Positions 1-8,490 of a stretch of 47,387 bases of DNA are shown piece by piece. Each line of letters opens with the position of its first letter. Positions within the stretch are counted from its first letter, which is position 1. The position numbers and the translations under genes are program-made. Location: assembly GCA_018303405.1 (NCBI GenBank), contig JAGVYD010000005.1, forward strand, positions 1 through 47,387, written 5' to 3'. Source of the DNA: Candidatus Woesearchaeota archaeon. GTDB lineage: Archaea > Nanobdellota > Nanobdellia > Woesearchaeales > JABMPP01. Below the pieces are notes generated by a model. The model searched no databases and was not told where the DNA came from. It saw only the letters and a program-made list of their open reading frames with translations.

Positions 1-53
1 CATTGCTTTACTATCCAAACTCTTTTTTCAAATGTCAATTTGTACATAAACAT
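1..53 (-). CDS. Transposase N-terminus (partial)
   Basis: Seventeen codons of a reading frame start at position 53 and run off the left edge. The translation begins MFMYKLTFEKRVWIV, the short basic amphipathic start typical of the helix-turn-helix region of IS481/IS630-like transposases. The same codons occur at the right edge. The family cannot be fixed from so few residues, and no DDE catalytic region is visible. Confidence 0.6.
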   Translation of the reverse strand, partial: MFMYKLTFEKRVWIVKQ

Positions 54-96
54 CACCGAGTGAGGTTTATGTGTAAACTAATAATGGGATAGCACA
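1..96 (-). mobile_element. End of an insertion sequence, cut by the window edge
   Basis: Positions 1-96 are the exact reverse complement of 47289-47384, and the identity stops sharply at a TGTGCTATCCC terminus, which marks the outer end of the element. Only one end of the element is inside the window, so its inner part, its other inverted repeat and any target duplication cannot be seen. Reading leftward out of the window, a transposase gene begins about 43 bases from the terminus. Positions 44-72 form a hairpin that includes the first start codon. Two identical IS copies facing outward at both ends is what an assembly break at a repeated IS produces. Confidence 0.85.
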
Positions 97-113
97 GTTT
101 GTATTCGTATCCG

Positions 114-168
114 AAACCTTTAAATAGAAGTGTCTATTTTAACCTTTCTACGTTGACTTAAAGTCAAC
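114..168 (+). promoter_or_regulatory. grpE promoter with perfect palindromic operator
   Basis: A TATA-like box, CCTTTAAATAG, lies around 117-127. About 25 bases on, where transcription should begin, is the perfect palindrome GTTGACTTAAAGTCAAC at 152-168 (8-bp arms around one base). A symmetric site over the start point of a chaperone operon is the usual place for a heat-shock repressor. No regulator gene for it is identifiable nearby, and the motif does not match the TTTACA-type sites found later in the window. Confidence 0.55.
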
Positions 169-209
169 TAATCTATATGAAATTAAAGATATTTTAAAGG
201 TGCCAGAAG

Positions 210-740
210 ATGACCAAGAAAAAGCACGAGCACGCTGAGGAAAAAGAGCCAAAAAAAGAGGCCGTGCAGGATCCTAAGGATGTTCAAATTGCAGAGCTGA
301 CAGACACCCTGCAAAGGCTCCAGGCAGAGTTTGAGAATTACAAGAAAAGAGTGGACAAGGAAAAAGAGAGTTTTGCAAAGTACTGCAATGGAAAGATGGT
401 TGCAAGGCTTTTGCCGCTGCTGGACAGCTTTGAGCAGGCCATCAAGAATGGCAATGGCGCAGATATTGAAAAGTTCAGGAAAGGCATTGAATTGATTTAT
501 GCCCAGCTGTATTCACTGCTTGAGGCAGATGGCTTAAGGCCTATCAAGGCTGTTGGAGAAAAATTTGACCCTTACAGGCATGAAGTGCTGATGCAGGCTG
601 AAAGCGACAAGGATGACACCATACTTGAGGAATTCCAGAAAGGATACATGCTCGGGGATTCGGTCTTACGGCACAGCAAAGTGAAAATCGGCAAGAAAAA
701 GCCAGAAAATCTTGCAGGAGAGGAAAAGAATGAAACCTAA
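210..740 (+). CDS. grpE: GrpE, nucleotide exchange factor for DnaK
   Basis: This 176-residue protein has the GrpE plan: a charged, disordered N-terminus (about residues 1-25), a long coiled coil containing the family stretch LQAEFENYKKRVDKE, and a C-terminal beta domain ending in GYMLGDSVLRHSKVKIG, close to the classic signature. GrpE dimers release ADP from DnaK so that the chaperone can drop its client. The gene is first in a block that continues with dnaK and dnaJ, and its stop overlaps the start of the nudix gene by 11 bases. In archaea the Hsp70 system is regarded as acquired from bacteria. Confidence 0.96.
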   Translation: MTKKKHEHAEEKEPKKEAVQDPKDVQIAELTDTLQRLQAEFENYKKRVDKEKESFAKYCNGKMVARLLPLLDSFEQAIKNGNGADIEKFRKGIELIYAQLYSLLEADGLRPIKAVGEKFDPYRHEVLMQAESDKDDTILEEFQKGYMLGDSVLRHSKVKIGKKKPENLAGEEKNET

Positions 741-1146
741 AAGATATCCAATTGCAACAACAGGCGTTGTTGTGGCAAACAGGAAGAATGAGATTTTGCT
801 GCTCAAGAGAACCAATAATCCATACAAAGGCTACTGGACAATTCCCGGCGGGCATATTGAATGGGATGAAGATGTGGCAAAATGCGCCATCAGGGAAACA
901 GAAGAAGAGACTGGAATCAAGCTTGACAAGATCAGCTTCCTGAGGTATAACCAGGAGATAGACAGGAAGAGGGATTGGCACGCAATTGCAATTGTTTTTC
1001 ACGCCAAGACATCAAAGAAGCCAAAAAAGAGGACAAATGAGGCCAGCGAAATCAGGTTTTTCAGCGAAAAGGATGCAAAAAAACTAAAGATAGCATTTGG
1101 GCACGGCAAGACAATCAAGGAGTACTACTCAAAATCTGCAGGGTGA
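730..1146 (+). CDS. Nudix hydrolase
   Basis: The Nudix box is complete: GGHIEWDEDVAKCAIRETEE followed by ETGI, matching GX5EX7REUXEEXGU, with the paired glutamates that bind the metal. The fold hydrolyses nucleoside diphosphates linked to another group. The early strand VVANRKNEILLLKR and YWTIPGG resemble MutT/ADP-ribose-type enzymes, but the substrate cannot be read from the sequence. The ATG at 730 is chosen because it overlaps the grpE stop, suggesting coupled translation, and because it gives a natural MKPKRYPIATTG start. Its position inside the chaperone operon suggests a housekeeping or stress role. Confidence 0.9.
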   Translation: MKPKRYPIATTGVVVANRKNEILLLKRTNNPYKGYWTIPGGHIEWDEDVAKCAIRETEEETGIKLDKISFLRYNQEIDRKRDWHAIAIVFHAKTSKKPKKRTNEASEIRFFSEKDAKKLKIAFGHGKTIKEYYSKSAG

Positions 1147-1150
1147 TATC

Positions 1151-1501
1151 ATGAACATGGAAACAATCATGCCGGAAGGCGGGCAAAACAGGATGTACCT
1201 TTCATCAGAGCAATTGTTAAAATACCTCATCGGAAAGGATGAAACTGTTGACACATTAATTATTTGCGGCAAGGAAGGAACTTCTCTTTTTACAACGGAT
1301 CTTGCCCTGCACGAGGCGTTCGGCTCAATCAAGCCATATGACAATGTGAAGACAAACAGGATTGCAAAGCTGTTTGAGAATGTTGATGTGGAATCTTTTA
1401 GGAAGGCGGCCAAAATGGGCAAGCCTGTCCTGACTCATGAAAGGGTCGAAGAGTTGAGGAGTGTTGCATTAAAAAATAAAAATGACAATCGGGGTGGATG
1501 A
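1151..1501 (+). CDS. Conserved-looking hypothetical protein, possibly PIN-related
   Basis: This 116-residue protein lies between nudix and dnaK and overlaps the region just upstream of the dnaK start. The central part, [27 protein letters not shown], recalls the middle and C-terminal half of PIN-domain proteins, where a 'TTDLALYEA' helix is common. The N-terminal aspartate strand expected of a PIN nuclease is missing, so activity is doubtful. The ATG at 1151 was preferred over upstream codons that lie inside the nudix gene. The tight spacing on both sides suggests one transcript from grpE to dnaK. Confidence 0.7.
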   Translation: MNMETIMPEGGQNRMYLSSEQLLKYLIGKDETVDTLIICGKEGTSLFTTDLALHEAFGSIKPYDNVKTNRIAKLFENVDVESFRKAAKMGKPVLTHERVEELRSVALKNKNDNRGG

Positions 1502-1503
1502 AC

Positions 1504-3429
1504 ATGGCAAAAATAATTGGGATAGACTTAGGTACCAGCAATTCAGCAGCAGCATTTTTGGAGGCGGGCAGGCCGAAGATCATACCGAGCGCTGAAGGTG
1601 CATCTTTGTATGGAAAGGCGTTTCCGAGCGTGGTTGCGTTCACAAAAGACAACCAGATGCTCGTTGGCGAGCCGGCCAAAAGGCAGGCAGTGAGCAATCC
1701 TGACGGAACAATTTTCGCAGCCAAGCGAAAGATGGGAACAAGCCACAAGTACAAGGTGCATGGCAAGGATTACACGCCACAGCAGATTTCTGCATATGTG
1801 CTCCAGAAAATCAAGAAGGATGCGGAGGAATTCCTGGGGGAAAAGATTGAAAAGGCAGTTATAACAGTGCCTGCATATTTTGATGATAACCAGAGGCAGG
1901 CGACAAAGGACGCAGGGACAATTGCTGGCCTTGAAGTTGTGAGGATAATCAATGAGCCAACTGCAGCCAGCCTTGCATATGGCCTGGACAAGGTTGACAA
2001 GGAGCAGAAAATTCTTGTTTTTGATTTTGGCGGCGGGACGCTTGATGTGACAATAATGGAATTTGGCCAGGGAGTGTTTGAAGTCAAGTCAACTTCAGGC
2101 GATACGCAGCTCGGCGGCACAGACATGGACAAGGCTGTTGTTGACTGGGTGGTAAAGGAATTCAAGAAGCAGGAAAATGTTGACATATCCAAGGACAGCA
2201 TGGCCATGCAAAGGGTTAGGGAGGCAGCTGAAAAGGCAAAGATTGAGCTGTCAACAACATTGGATACTGACCTGAACCTTCCGTTCATTACTGCAACAAA
2301 CGACGGGCCAAAGCATTTGACCATGAAATTGAGGAGGAGTCAGCTTGAGGAGCTTGTCAGGCCGATTATAGACAAGTGCAGGCACCCTGTTGAACAGGCA
2401 TTGAAGGATGCCAAGCTCACCAGGAATGATGTTGACAAGATTATCATGGTCGGCGGCCCGACAAGGATGCCCATCCTGCAGAAATTTGTGGAAGACATGC
2501 TGGGCAAAAAAGTCGAGAGGGGCGTTGACCCAATGGAATGCGTTGCAATGGGTGCAGCCATCCAGGCAGGCGTGCTGTCTGGCGAAGTGAAAGATATACT
2601 TTTGCTTGATGTGACGCCTCTTTCCCTTGGCATTGAGACTCTGGGAGGCGTGTTCACTAAATTGATAGAGAGGAATGCGACTATCCCAACTAAGAAAAGC
2701 CAGACTTTCTCAACAGCAGCTGACAACCAGCCTGCTGTGACAATAAGGGTATTCCAGGGAGAAAGGCCGATGGCGAATGACAACAAATTGCTGGGCCAGT
2801 TTGACCTTGTTGGAATTCCACCCGCACCAAGAGGCATCCCGAAGATTGAAGTCACTTTTGACATTGATGCAAATGGCATTGTGCATGTTACAGCACATGA
2901 CTTAGGAACAGGCAAGCAGCAGTCCATCAAGATAACAGCAAGCCAGAAGCTGAGCGACGATGAGATTGAGCGGATGAAAAAGCAGGCTGAAGAGCATGCG
3001 GATGAGGACAAGAAAAGAAAGGAAGAGGCTGAAGTGATCAACCAGGCTGACACACTTGTCTATTCCAGCGAAAAATTGTTCAAGGACTTTGAAGGCAAGG
3101 TCAAGGCAGATGAGCTCGAGCCTGTGAAAGGGGAGATTGCAGAGCTGAAAAAGCTGCTTGAGGCTGAAAGCAAGGATGCATCAGCAATCAAGGCAAAGAC
3201 GGATAGCATCAATGAGAAAATCCAGAAGCTGAGCACAGAGCTTTATTCCAGGGTGCAGCAAGAGCAGGCAGCGCAGGCTGCTGATCCCGGCAACGGCCAT
3301 GCCGAGCATGGCGACAGCCATGGAAATGACAGTCCCGGCGACGAAAAAGTTGTGGATGCTGAATATGAAGTGAAGGACAAGGAAGGGAAAGGCGCGGAAG
3401 GTGACAGGAAAGCCGGGAAGAAGAAGTAA
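1504..3429 (+). CDS. dnaK: DnaK, Hsp70 chaperone
   Basis: This full-length Hsp70 (641 residues) has all landmarks in order: [11 protein letters not shown] at the N-terminus, the phosphate-2 region [13 protein letters not shown], the adenosine motif [11 protein letters not shown], the linker [21 protein letters not shown], and the substrate-binding domain with a helical lid. It ends in a Gly/His/Asp/Glu/Lys-rich tail. It binds unfolded segments in an ATP cycle driven by DnaJ and reset by GrpE, both encoded close by. The second ATG (1504) is preferred over 1498 because GGGGTGG sits at Shine-Dalgarno distance and [10 protein letters not shown] is the usual start. The preceding stop overlaps by a few bases. 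Confidence 0.97.
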   Translation: MAKIIGIDLGTSNSAAAFLEAGRPKIIPSAEGASLYGKAFPSVVAFTKDNQMLVGEPAKRQAVSNPDGTIFAAKRKMGTSHKYKVHGKDYTPQQISAYVLQKIKKDAEEFLGEKIEKAVITVPAYFDDNQRQATKDAGTIAGLEVVRIINEPTAASLAYGLDKVDKEQKILVFDFGGGTLDVTIMEFGQGVFEVKSTSGDTQLGGTDMDKAVVDWVVKEFKKQENVDISKDSMAMQRVREAAEKAKIELSTTLDTDLNLPFITATNDGPKHLTMKLRRSQLEELVRPIIDKCRHPVEQALKDAKLTRNDVDKIIMVGGPTRMPILQKFVEDMLGKKVERGVDPMECVAMGAAIQAGVLSGEVKDILLLDVTPLSLGIETLGGVFTKLIERNATIPTKKSQTFSTAADNQPAVTIRVFQGERPMANDNKLLGQFDLVGIPPAPRGIPKIEVTFDIDANGIVHVTAHDLGTGKQQSIKITASQKLSDDEIERMKKQAEEHADEDKKRKEEAEVINQADTLVYSSEKLFKDFEGKVKADELEPVKGEIAELKKLLEAESKDASAIKAKTDSINEKIQKLSTELYSRVQQEQAAQAADPGNGHAEHGDSHGNDSPGDEKVVDAEYEVKDKEGKGAEGDRKAGKKK

Positions 3430-3456
3430 TTAGAAAGATTAAGTTTGAATGGCAAA

Positions 3457-3834
3457 TCACTTGGATTCGAAGTTGTGTTTAAGTTGCATGAACGTGGCCA
3501 ATGGAAGTCGGAGAAGTAGTGCCAGAGGTGCACTTTTTTCCTGTTCGACCTTAACAAAACTCAAAATATCCGATATATCCGCTGGAAGATGATCATCAAC
3601 TAAGGTTTTACCACCCATTAATGCATTGGCACGATACTGTGAAAATTGATCAGGATCCGATGTTTGATAAGTAGGAGTGGCATTTTCCCATAATTTGAAG
3701 GCTTCCTTAACAGTTGGAACATAGAGTACATATGTGACTTGAGATTTTGGATTGCCTGGTGGCAACAACACTTCCGCGAAGGAATAAGCACTTCGCCACG
3801 GGAATGGTACGTCATCGAACATGGGGATTAGCAT
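3457..3834 (-). CDS. Hypothetical protein between dnaK and dnaJ
   Basis: This leftward frame of about 125 residues occupies the gap between dnaK and dnaJ, opposite to both. Its composition looks coding (for example VLYVPTVKEAFKLWENATP) and it is uninterrupted, but I recognise no family. It has no clear signal peptide or membrane span and ends in LPLATFMQLKHNFESK. The frame can be extended to 3897 only with a TTG start that would overlap the dnaJ promoter, so the ATG at 3834 is chosen, with 3822 as an alternative. It interrupts an otherwise co-directional chaperone cluster and may be a later insertion. Confidence 0.5.
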   Translation of the reverse strand: MLIPMFDDVPFPWRSAYSFAEVLLPPGNPKSQVTYVLYVPTVKEAFKLWENATPTYQTSDPDQFSQYRANALMGGKTLVDDHLPADISDILSFVKVEQEKSAPLALLLRLPLATFMQLKHNFESK

Positions 3835-3913
3835 ATGGGCAAAATTATAAATCTTTGCAAAAGAAGGCTGGACTGGATTAAATTTAAATAGAACCAAAGA
3901 AGGACTTAAGAAG

Positions 3914-5068
3914 ATGGCAGGGGAAAAAGACTACTACAAAATTCTCGGCGTTGAAAAGGGTGCAAGCAAAGAGGACATTAGAAAAGCCTACAAGAACCTT
4001 GCCAAGAAATACCACCCGGACCTCAATAAAAGCCCGGATGCCACTGAAAAGTTCAAGGAAATCAACGAGGCTGCGGCTGTGCTTGCTGACGACCAGAAGC
4101 GGCAGCAATATGATGCCTATGGCACAACAGCCGAGCAGTTCGGCGGGGCAGGATTTGACTTCCGCGATTTCATGAGCGGCCATGACTTTGATTTTGACAC
4201 TATTTTTGACAGCTTTTTCGGGGAAGGCGGCTCAATTTTCGGGGGCCAGGATATTTTTGGGAGGGGCAGGAGAAGGTCAAGAGGCCCAAGAAGGGGCGAG
4301 GACCTGAGGTATGACATCGAGCTTGAGCTCGAAGACGCTGCTTTTGGCGCAAAGAAGGAGATTGTCATACCTAAGCTGGAAACCTGCAACAAATGCAACG
4401 GCAAAGGCGCCAAGGACCATGAGGACATACAGGACTGCCCGGAATGCCACGGCTCAGGGTATGTCCAGGAAACCAGAAGGGTTGCATTCGGGGTTTTTGC
4501 AACAACATCGCCATGCAGAAAATGTAATGCATCCGGCAAGTTTATCAAAAATAGGTGCATGCACTGCGAAGGCACCGGCAGGCTTGAAAAAACAAGCAGG
4601 ATTGAGGTGGAAATTCCGCCGGGAGTGGATGAAGGGACAAGGATGAGGGTTGCGGGCGAAGGCCAGGCCGGGGAAAGGAATGCGCCTCCTGGCGACCTGT
4701 ATGTTGTCCTGCACATCAACGAGCACAGGATTTTTGAAAGAAGAGGGGAGGACATCTATGTTGAAGTGCCCATTAATTTCACAACTGCGGCATTGGGCGG
4801 TGAAATTGAAGTTCCAACACTGGAAGGCAAGGCGACCCTGAAAATACCGGAGGGAACGCAAAGCCACACTGTTTTCAAGATGAGGAACAAGGGAATGCCA
4901 AGATTGCACGGGCATGGATATGGCGACGAGCTTGTGAAGGTCAAAGTGGTTGTCCCGGAAAGGCTCACAAAAAAACAGCAGGAGATTATTGAGGAATTGG
5001 CAGATGAGCTTGGGGAAGAAGTCAAGCCGCCAAAGTCATTCTTCAAGAAGATAAGGGAAGCGTTCTAG
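3914..5068 (+). CDS. dnaJ: DnaJ, Hsp40 co-chaperone
   Basis: This type I J-protein has 384 residues. The J domain spans about 1-70 and has the essential HPD (KKYHPDLNK). A Gly/Phe-rich segment follows ([10 protein letters not shown]... [15 protein letters not shown]), then four zinc-binding repeats: [24 protein letters not shown] and CMHCEGTG. The two C-terminal client-binding beta domains include GDLYVVLHI. It delivers clients to DnaK and stimulates its ATPase. A TATA-like ATTTAAATAG around 3882-3891 sits about 25-30 bases before the ATG, so it probably has its own leaderless promoter. Its stop shares a CTAG palindrome with the stop of the converging gene at 5065. Confidence 0.97.
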   Translation: MAGEKDYYKILGVEKGASKEDIRKAYKNLAKKYHPDLNKSPDATEKFKEINEAAAVLADDQKRQQYDAYGTTAEQFGGAGFDFRDFMSGHDFDFDTIFDSFFGEGGSIFGGQDIFGRGRRRSRGPRRGEDLRYDIELELEDAAFGAKKEIVIPKLETCNKCNGKGAKDHEDIQDCPECHGSGYVQETRRVAFGVFATTSPCRKCNASGKFIKNRCMHCEGTGRLEKTSRIEVEIPPGVDEGTRMRVAGEGQAGERNAPPGDLYVVLHINEHRIFERRGEDIYVEVPINFTTAALGGEIEVPTLEGKATLKIPEGTQSHTVFKMRNKGMPRLHGHGYGDELVKVKVVVPERLTKKQQEIIEELADELGEEVKPPKSFFKKIREAF

Positions 5069-5352
5069 AATTTTTGGATTTTCATAAGGAGAAAAAACTT
5101 GTTCACTCTTGTCACCGCCAATATGATTAGTGATATTGCAATGTACACGGCCAATGCATATCCAAACATGAGCATCAATGGATATAGATCCCCAAGATAA
5201 ATATATGCAACTATCAGCTGCATCGGTGCATAGGTATCCTGTACCGTGCCTCCATCCGGCAATTGTACATTCTCGTGCATGATTGGCAACAGCAATACCA
5301 GAAGCGTCAAGGTGACATTTACTATTGTGGGCCTGAGGAATCCAAATGCCAT
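5065..5352 (-). CDS. Small membrane protein, unknown
   Basis: This 95-residue protein has about three hydrophobic segments: [15 protein letters not shown], a weaker [17 protein letters not shown], and [21 protein letters not shown] short basic C-terminus follows. I do not recognise a family. It converges on dnaJ with a 4-base overlap at the shared CTAG. The spacing of polar loops and the clean ATG support it as a real gene, but no function can be assigned. Confidence 0.75.
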   Translation of the reverse strand: MAFGFLRPTIVNVTLTLLVLLLPIMHENVQLPDGGTVQDTYAPMQLIVAYIYLGDLYPLMLMFGYALAVYIAISLIILAVTRVNKFFLLMKIQKF

Positions 5353-5403
5353 GGTGGCTAATAATCAGGCATATTTTAAAAAGGTTGCTGAAATAATAAA
5401 ATA

Positions 5404-6366
5404 TTATTTTTTCTTTATGACCGCTATGGTTACATCATCGTCACTATGCCTGCGCAGCTCTTTCATAATTGCCTGGTAAATTGTCTTGGCCTTCTCAGCC
5501 TTTACTTCCTGCAACAGAGGCTCGAGCCCGGTGCCCGCGAAGTTCATTGCGCCCTTTTTCTGCTCTGTCAGGCCGTCGGTATAAAGCAGCATTATGTCTC
5601 CCTGGCCGAGCAAGGCTATTTCGTTTACAGCATAATGGTCCTTTGTGCCAAATGTGGGCTCGAAATGCTCAATATCATGGTGGTATCTTGAGGGCAGGAC
5701 GCCGAGAAAGGTGGAAGCAGCAGTGTACTTTCCGTCCAACTTCTCGAGCCGGTTATTTTCATTGGAAAAAACAAGAGGAGGAGGATGGCCTGCAAGGAGG
5801 TACCTGAACCTGCCGTCATTTGCAACCTCGCCATAAATCATTGTCACAAAGGGCGGGCTGGCCATTGTTGAGTGGCTGACAAGGTTGTACAGCCGCGTAT
5901 TGAGCTTTTCAAAAAGCCGCGGTGTGATTTCGCCATGCTGCTCGAGCTCATAGCCAATGCCCATCTTGAAGGCGGCGTAAAGATATACGCCCATCGTGCT
6001 GTCAGTTATCCTGTGGCCAGCCACATCTGCAATCAATATGCCGAAGCGGTCAAGGTTTTTTGACAAGGCTGCTGCCAATTGCTGGTTGTTTTGCTCCAAG
6101 GCGCGCTCAATTTTCTTGGCAAGGTTATGCTCATGGAAATTTATGGTGATTGCAAGGTCACCTGACACCTTGCCCTGCAGCGGCTGGGAGCGCACATAGT
6201 AATCTATCCCAGGAAGCTGGGGAAAGCTGTCCTGGCGCGGCAGAGTCAGGCCTGCCAGATTCTGAAAATGCTCAATTTCACGCCTTAGACGCCCCAGTTC
6301 CTTTTCCAGTTCAGCCCTATCCATACCTTTGATTGGTTTCATACTTGCCTCATAAAAAGTGCCCAC
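5404..6366 (-). CDS. RsbU/SpoIIE-type PP2C serine phosphatase
   Basis: A short coiled coil (residues about 15-40) precedes a PPM/PP2C phosphatase domain of the RsbU/SpoIIE branch. Metal-binding motifs appear in order: VSGDLA, GILIADVAGH, the LLAGHPPP loop, LLYTDGLTE and the final DDDVTIAVI. These enzymes dephosphorylate serine or threonine on regulatory partners, in bacteria usually STAS-domain anti-anti-sigma factors. No sensor domain, STAS partner or switch kinase is encoded in this window, so the substrate is unknown. The start is uncertain because in-frame ATGs also occur at 6342 and 6321. The gene looks bacterial in origin. Confidence 0.88.
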   Translation of the reverse strand: MGTFYEASMKPIKGMDRAELEKELGRLRREIEHFQNLAGLTLPRQDSFPQLPGIDYYVRSQPLQGKVSGDLAITINFHEHNLAKKIERALEQNNQQLAAALSKNLDRFGILIADVAGHRITDSTMGVYLYAAFKMGIGYELEQHGEITPRLFEKLNTRLYNLVSHSTMASPPFVTMIYGEVANDGRFRYLLAGHPPPLVFSNENNRLEKLDGKYTAASTFLGVLPSRYHHDIEHFEPTFGTKDHYAVNEIALLGQGDIMLLYTDGLTEQKKGAMNFAGTGLEPLLQEVKAEKAKTIYQAIMKELRRHSDDDVTIAVIKKK

Positions 6367-6512
6367 TGGCTATTTCATAGCTCTGGCTGGTATTGATTAA
6401 TCCAGTTTAAAGTGGACGCAGATGCTGTTATTGGGAAAAATGAGGGTTAATAAAGCTATGTTTAAATTGTTTTTTCTCGACGGAGAGATGGCAGTAGTGA
6501 GTCTTGATGCCC

Positions 6513-7259
6513 TCATTCAATTATGATGTGTTTCCGCTTTTTTAGCGGAGACAATGACATTTTCTTTTCCCTGGACCTTAACAGCCGGATGAAGCGGGAT
6601 ATTTCCGGATCATCAGCTACAAGTGTATCAATTAGTTTACGGCGCAATTCAACCCCGACCAATTTTTGCCGGGGCGACTGGAAACCGATTATCAGCTGCG
6701 ACTCCGAATCGAAATTAACTCCCAGGTACACCATTTCCTTCCTGGAATTGAGTCCCAGCGGAACATAATAGTCGTGTGGAAGAAGGAGAGTGTCTGAATA
6801 CCGCATCTTAACCCCCTGGTCAGCAATTCTCTTGACCTTATAGCCAGACTCCGAAAACCTGCCAACTATGCCAAAGCTTGGGTCAACCAGAATAGGGTTT
6901 GCTGAAAGTATCTTTTCAATGCTGTCCGGACCTTTTGCAATTTGCTGATTGTCCATCAATGGCTCCTCACTAACCAGCAGGAATACATGGCTGCTGGCCT
7001 TATCGACAAAATAATTTGTGTCATGGCCTGTGGCCCTATATGCGAAACTTGCCGGGTACTGCTGGCGGATTGCATGATAAGCGGCAATCATCAGTTCAGA
7101 ACATGAGCCTGATGTGATATTGGCAGCGTGGTTATAGAAAGGGTCGAATTTGAAAACCCTGTCTTCCGGATTATAAGATATGGCCATTCCATTGTCTAGA
7201 ATGTTGAATTGCCCGTATTTGTACTGCCCAATGATTTTTTTCAGGCCTTGCTCAACCAT
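6513..7259 (-). CDS. Hypothetical protein with papain-like Cys-His-Asp pattern
   Basis: No family is recognised with certainty in this 248-residue soluble protein. Three segments recall the transglutaminase/papain-like arrangement: a cysteine at the start of a helix (SGSCSELMIAAYHAI), a histidine on a strand (SSHVFLLV) and an aspartate (ILVDPSFGIVG). Order and spacing fit such a Cys-His-Asp triad, for example arylamine acetyltransferase or transglutaminase-like folds. This is inference from pattern only. A TATA-like CTTTAAAAG about 25 bases upstream of the ATG suggests a leaderless promoter. The C-terminus is very basic (KKRKH). Confidence 0.75.
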   Translation of the reverse strand: MVEQGLKKIIGQYKYGQFNILDNGMAISYNPEDRVFKFDPFYNHAANITSGSCSELMIAAYHAIRQQYPASFAYRATGHDTNYFVDKASSHVFLLVSEEPLMDNQQIAKGPDSIEKILSANPILVDPSFGIVGRFSESGYKVKRIADQGVKMRYSDTLLLPHDYYVPLGLNSRKEMVYLGVNFDSESQLIIGFQSPRQKLVGVELRRKLIDTLVADDPEISRFIRLLRSREKKMSLSPLKKRKHIIIE

Positions 7260-7437
7260 ATCAGAGACAGAAGGTGGCGACTTTTAAAGTTTTGTATTGT
7301 AACTACTACTCTGTAAAAAATTAAGTTGAATCCAACCTAAGTCAGTGAATTTCAAAAATTCCATAGTTAGATTTCAATTCAACAAATATTTCTCATAATA
7401 CATAAACCTTTTATAATTCTGCAGCAAGGATTTCCAT

Positions 7438-8394
7438 ATGGCTATGTCATTCAGGGGATGGGCTAAGAATTACCTGTCAGGTCTGCTTGTATACACTTCG
7501 GGAATGGCATTGTTCAATTTCTTGCCATACTACCAGTCCGGCCTCTCCTGGCAAACCCAATGGACACTGATGTATCTCTATCTTTCCTATGTGATTTTGT
7601 CCCCGCTTTACTATGCATTCCTGAAAAATGGTTCGGGGGAAGGCAAGCCTTTCCTTTTCCTGAGGGCCGTAAAAAAATATTTTTCCACAGTTTTCTGGCC
7701 AGGCAAGCATTCTGAAATTTCAAGGGAAGAGAAGGTGGCAACTCTTTTCATGGCAGTGAAGCTCTTCTACCTGCCGACGATGATCAATTTCTTCTGGAAC
7801 AACCTGGGCATTGCCAGGCCTTTTTATGAGAATTTCCAGTGGTATCCCTTTGCGCTGAATTTCCTGTTTGTTGTGGACACGCTTATTTTTGCATTTGGCT
7901 ATGCCTTTGAATTCAGGTTCCTGAAGAATGTTGTGAAATCAGTTGAGCCCACCATATTCGGCTGGGCAGTGACACTGATTTGCTATCCACCTTTCAACAT
8001 GTTTGCAGGAAAATATGTGCCATGGGGGGCAAATGACTATGCTGATTTTGGGAATGTGACAATTTATGCCCGGATAATTTTGGTGCTGTTGCTTGCAATA
8101 TTTGTGGCTGCAAGCATTTCGCTCGGATTCAAGGCGTCCAACCTCACGAACCGGGGAATTGTGTCAAAGTTTCCTTACTCAGTTGTCAGACATCCTGCCT
8201 ATGTCAGCAAGATTTTGATATGGTGGATTACATTGGTCCCCGTCATGAGCATCCCGTTTGCGCTGGGCATGTGCTTCTGGACAATAATCTATTTTTTCAG
8301 GGCAATGACCGAGGAAAGGCACCTGATGCAGGACCCGGATTATGTTGCGTACTGCAGGAAAGTGAAGTATAGGTTTGTGCCGGGGATATTTTGA
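7438..8394 (+). CDS. Membrane protein with isoprenylcysteine/phospholipid methyltransferase-like C-terminus
   Basis: This 318-residue protein has about seven hydrophobic spans. The C-terminal third carries the ICMT/PEMT-family signature: FPYSVVRHPAYVSKI (the RHPxY loop), two hydrophobic helices, then MTEERHLMQDPDYVAYCRKVKYRFVP, with the acidic pair and Tyr-rich end typical of integral membrane SAM methyltransferases. The methyl acceptor (lipid, prenylated protein or other) cannot be read from sequence. The N-terminal half has several extra spans not seen in minimal family members. A TATA box, CTTTTATAAT near 7408-7418, and an ATG at 7438 point to leaderless transcription. Confidence 0.78.
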   Translation: MAMSFRGWAKNYLSGLLVYTSGMALFNFLPYYQSGLSWQTQWTLMYLYLSYVILSPLYYAFLKNGSGEGKPFLFLRAVKKYFSTVFWPGKHSEISREEKVATLFMAVKLFYLPTMINFFWNNLGIARPFYENFQWYPFALNFLFVVDTLIFAFGYAFEFRFLKNVVKSVEPTIFGWAVTLICYPPFNMFAGKYVPWGANDYADFGNVTIYARIILVLLLAIFVAASISLGFKASNLTNRGIVSKFPYSVVRHPAYVSKILIWWITLVPVMSIPFALGMCFWTIIYFFRAMTEERHLMQDPDYVAYCRKVKYRFVPGIF

Positions 8395-8490
8395 TTTGAT
8401 GCTATAATGTTCTTCACTTGCAAAATGTTCATCACTCTGAAAGGACTACGTTCACATAGCTTTATTAATCATAGATAGATTCAGTTTTTT

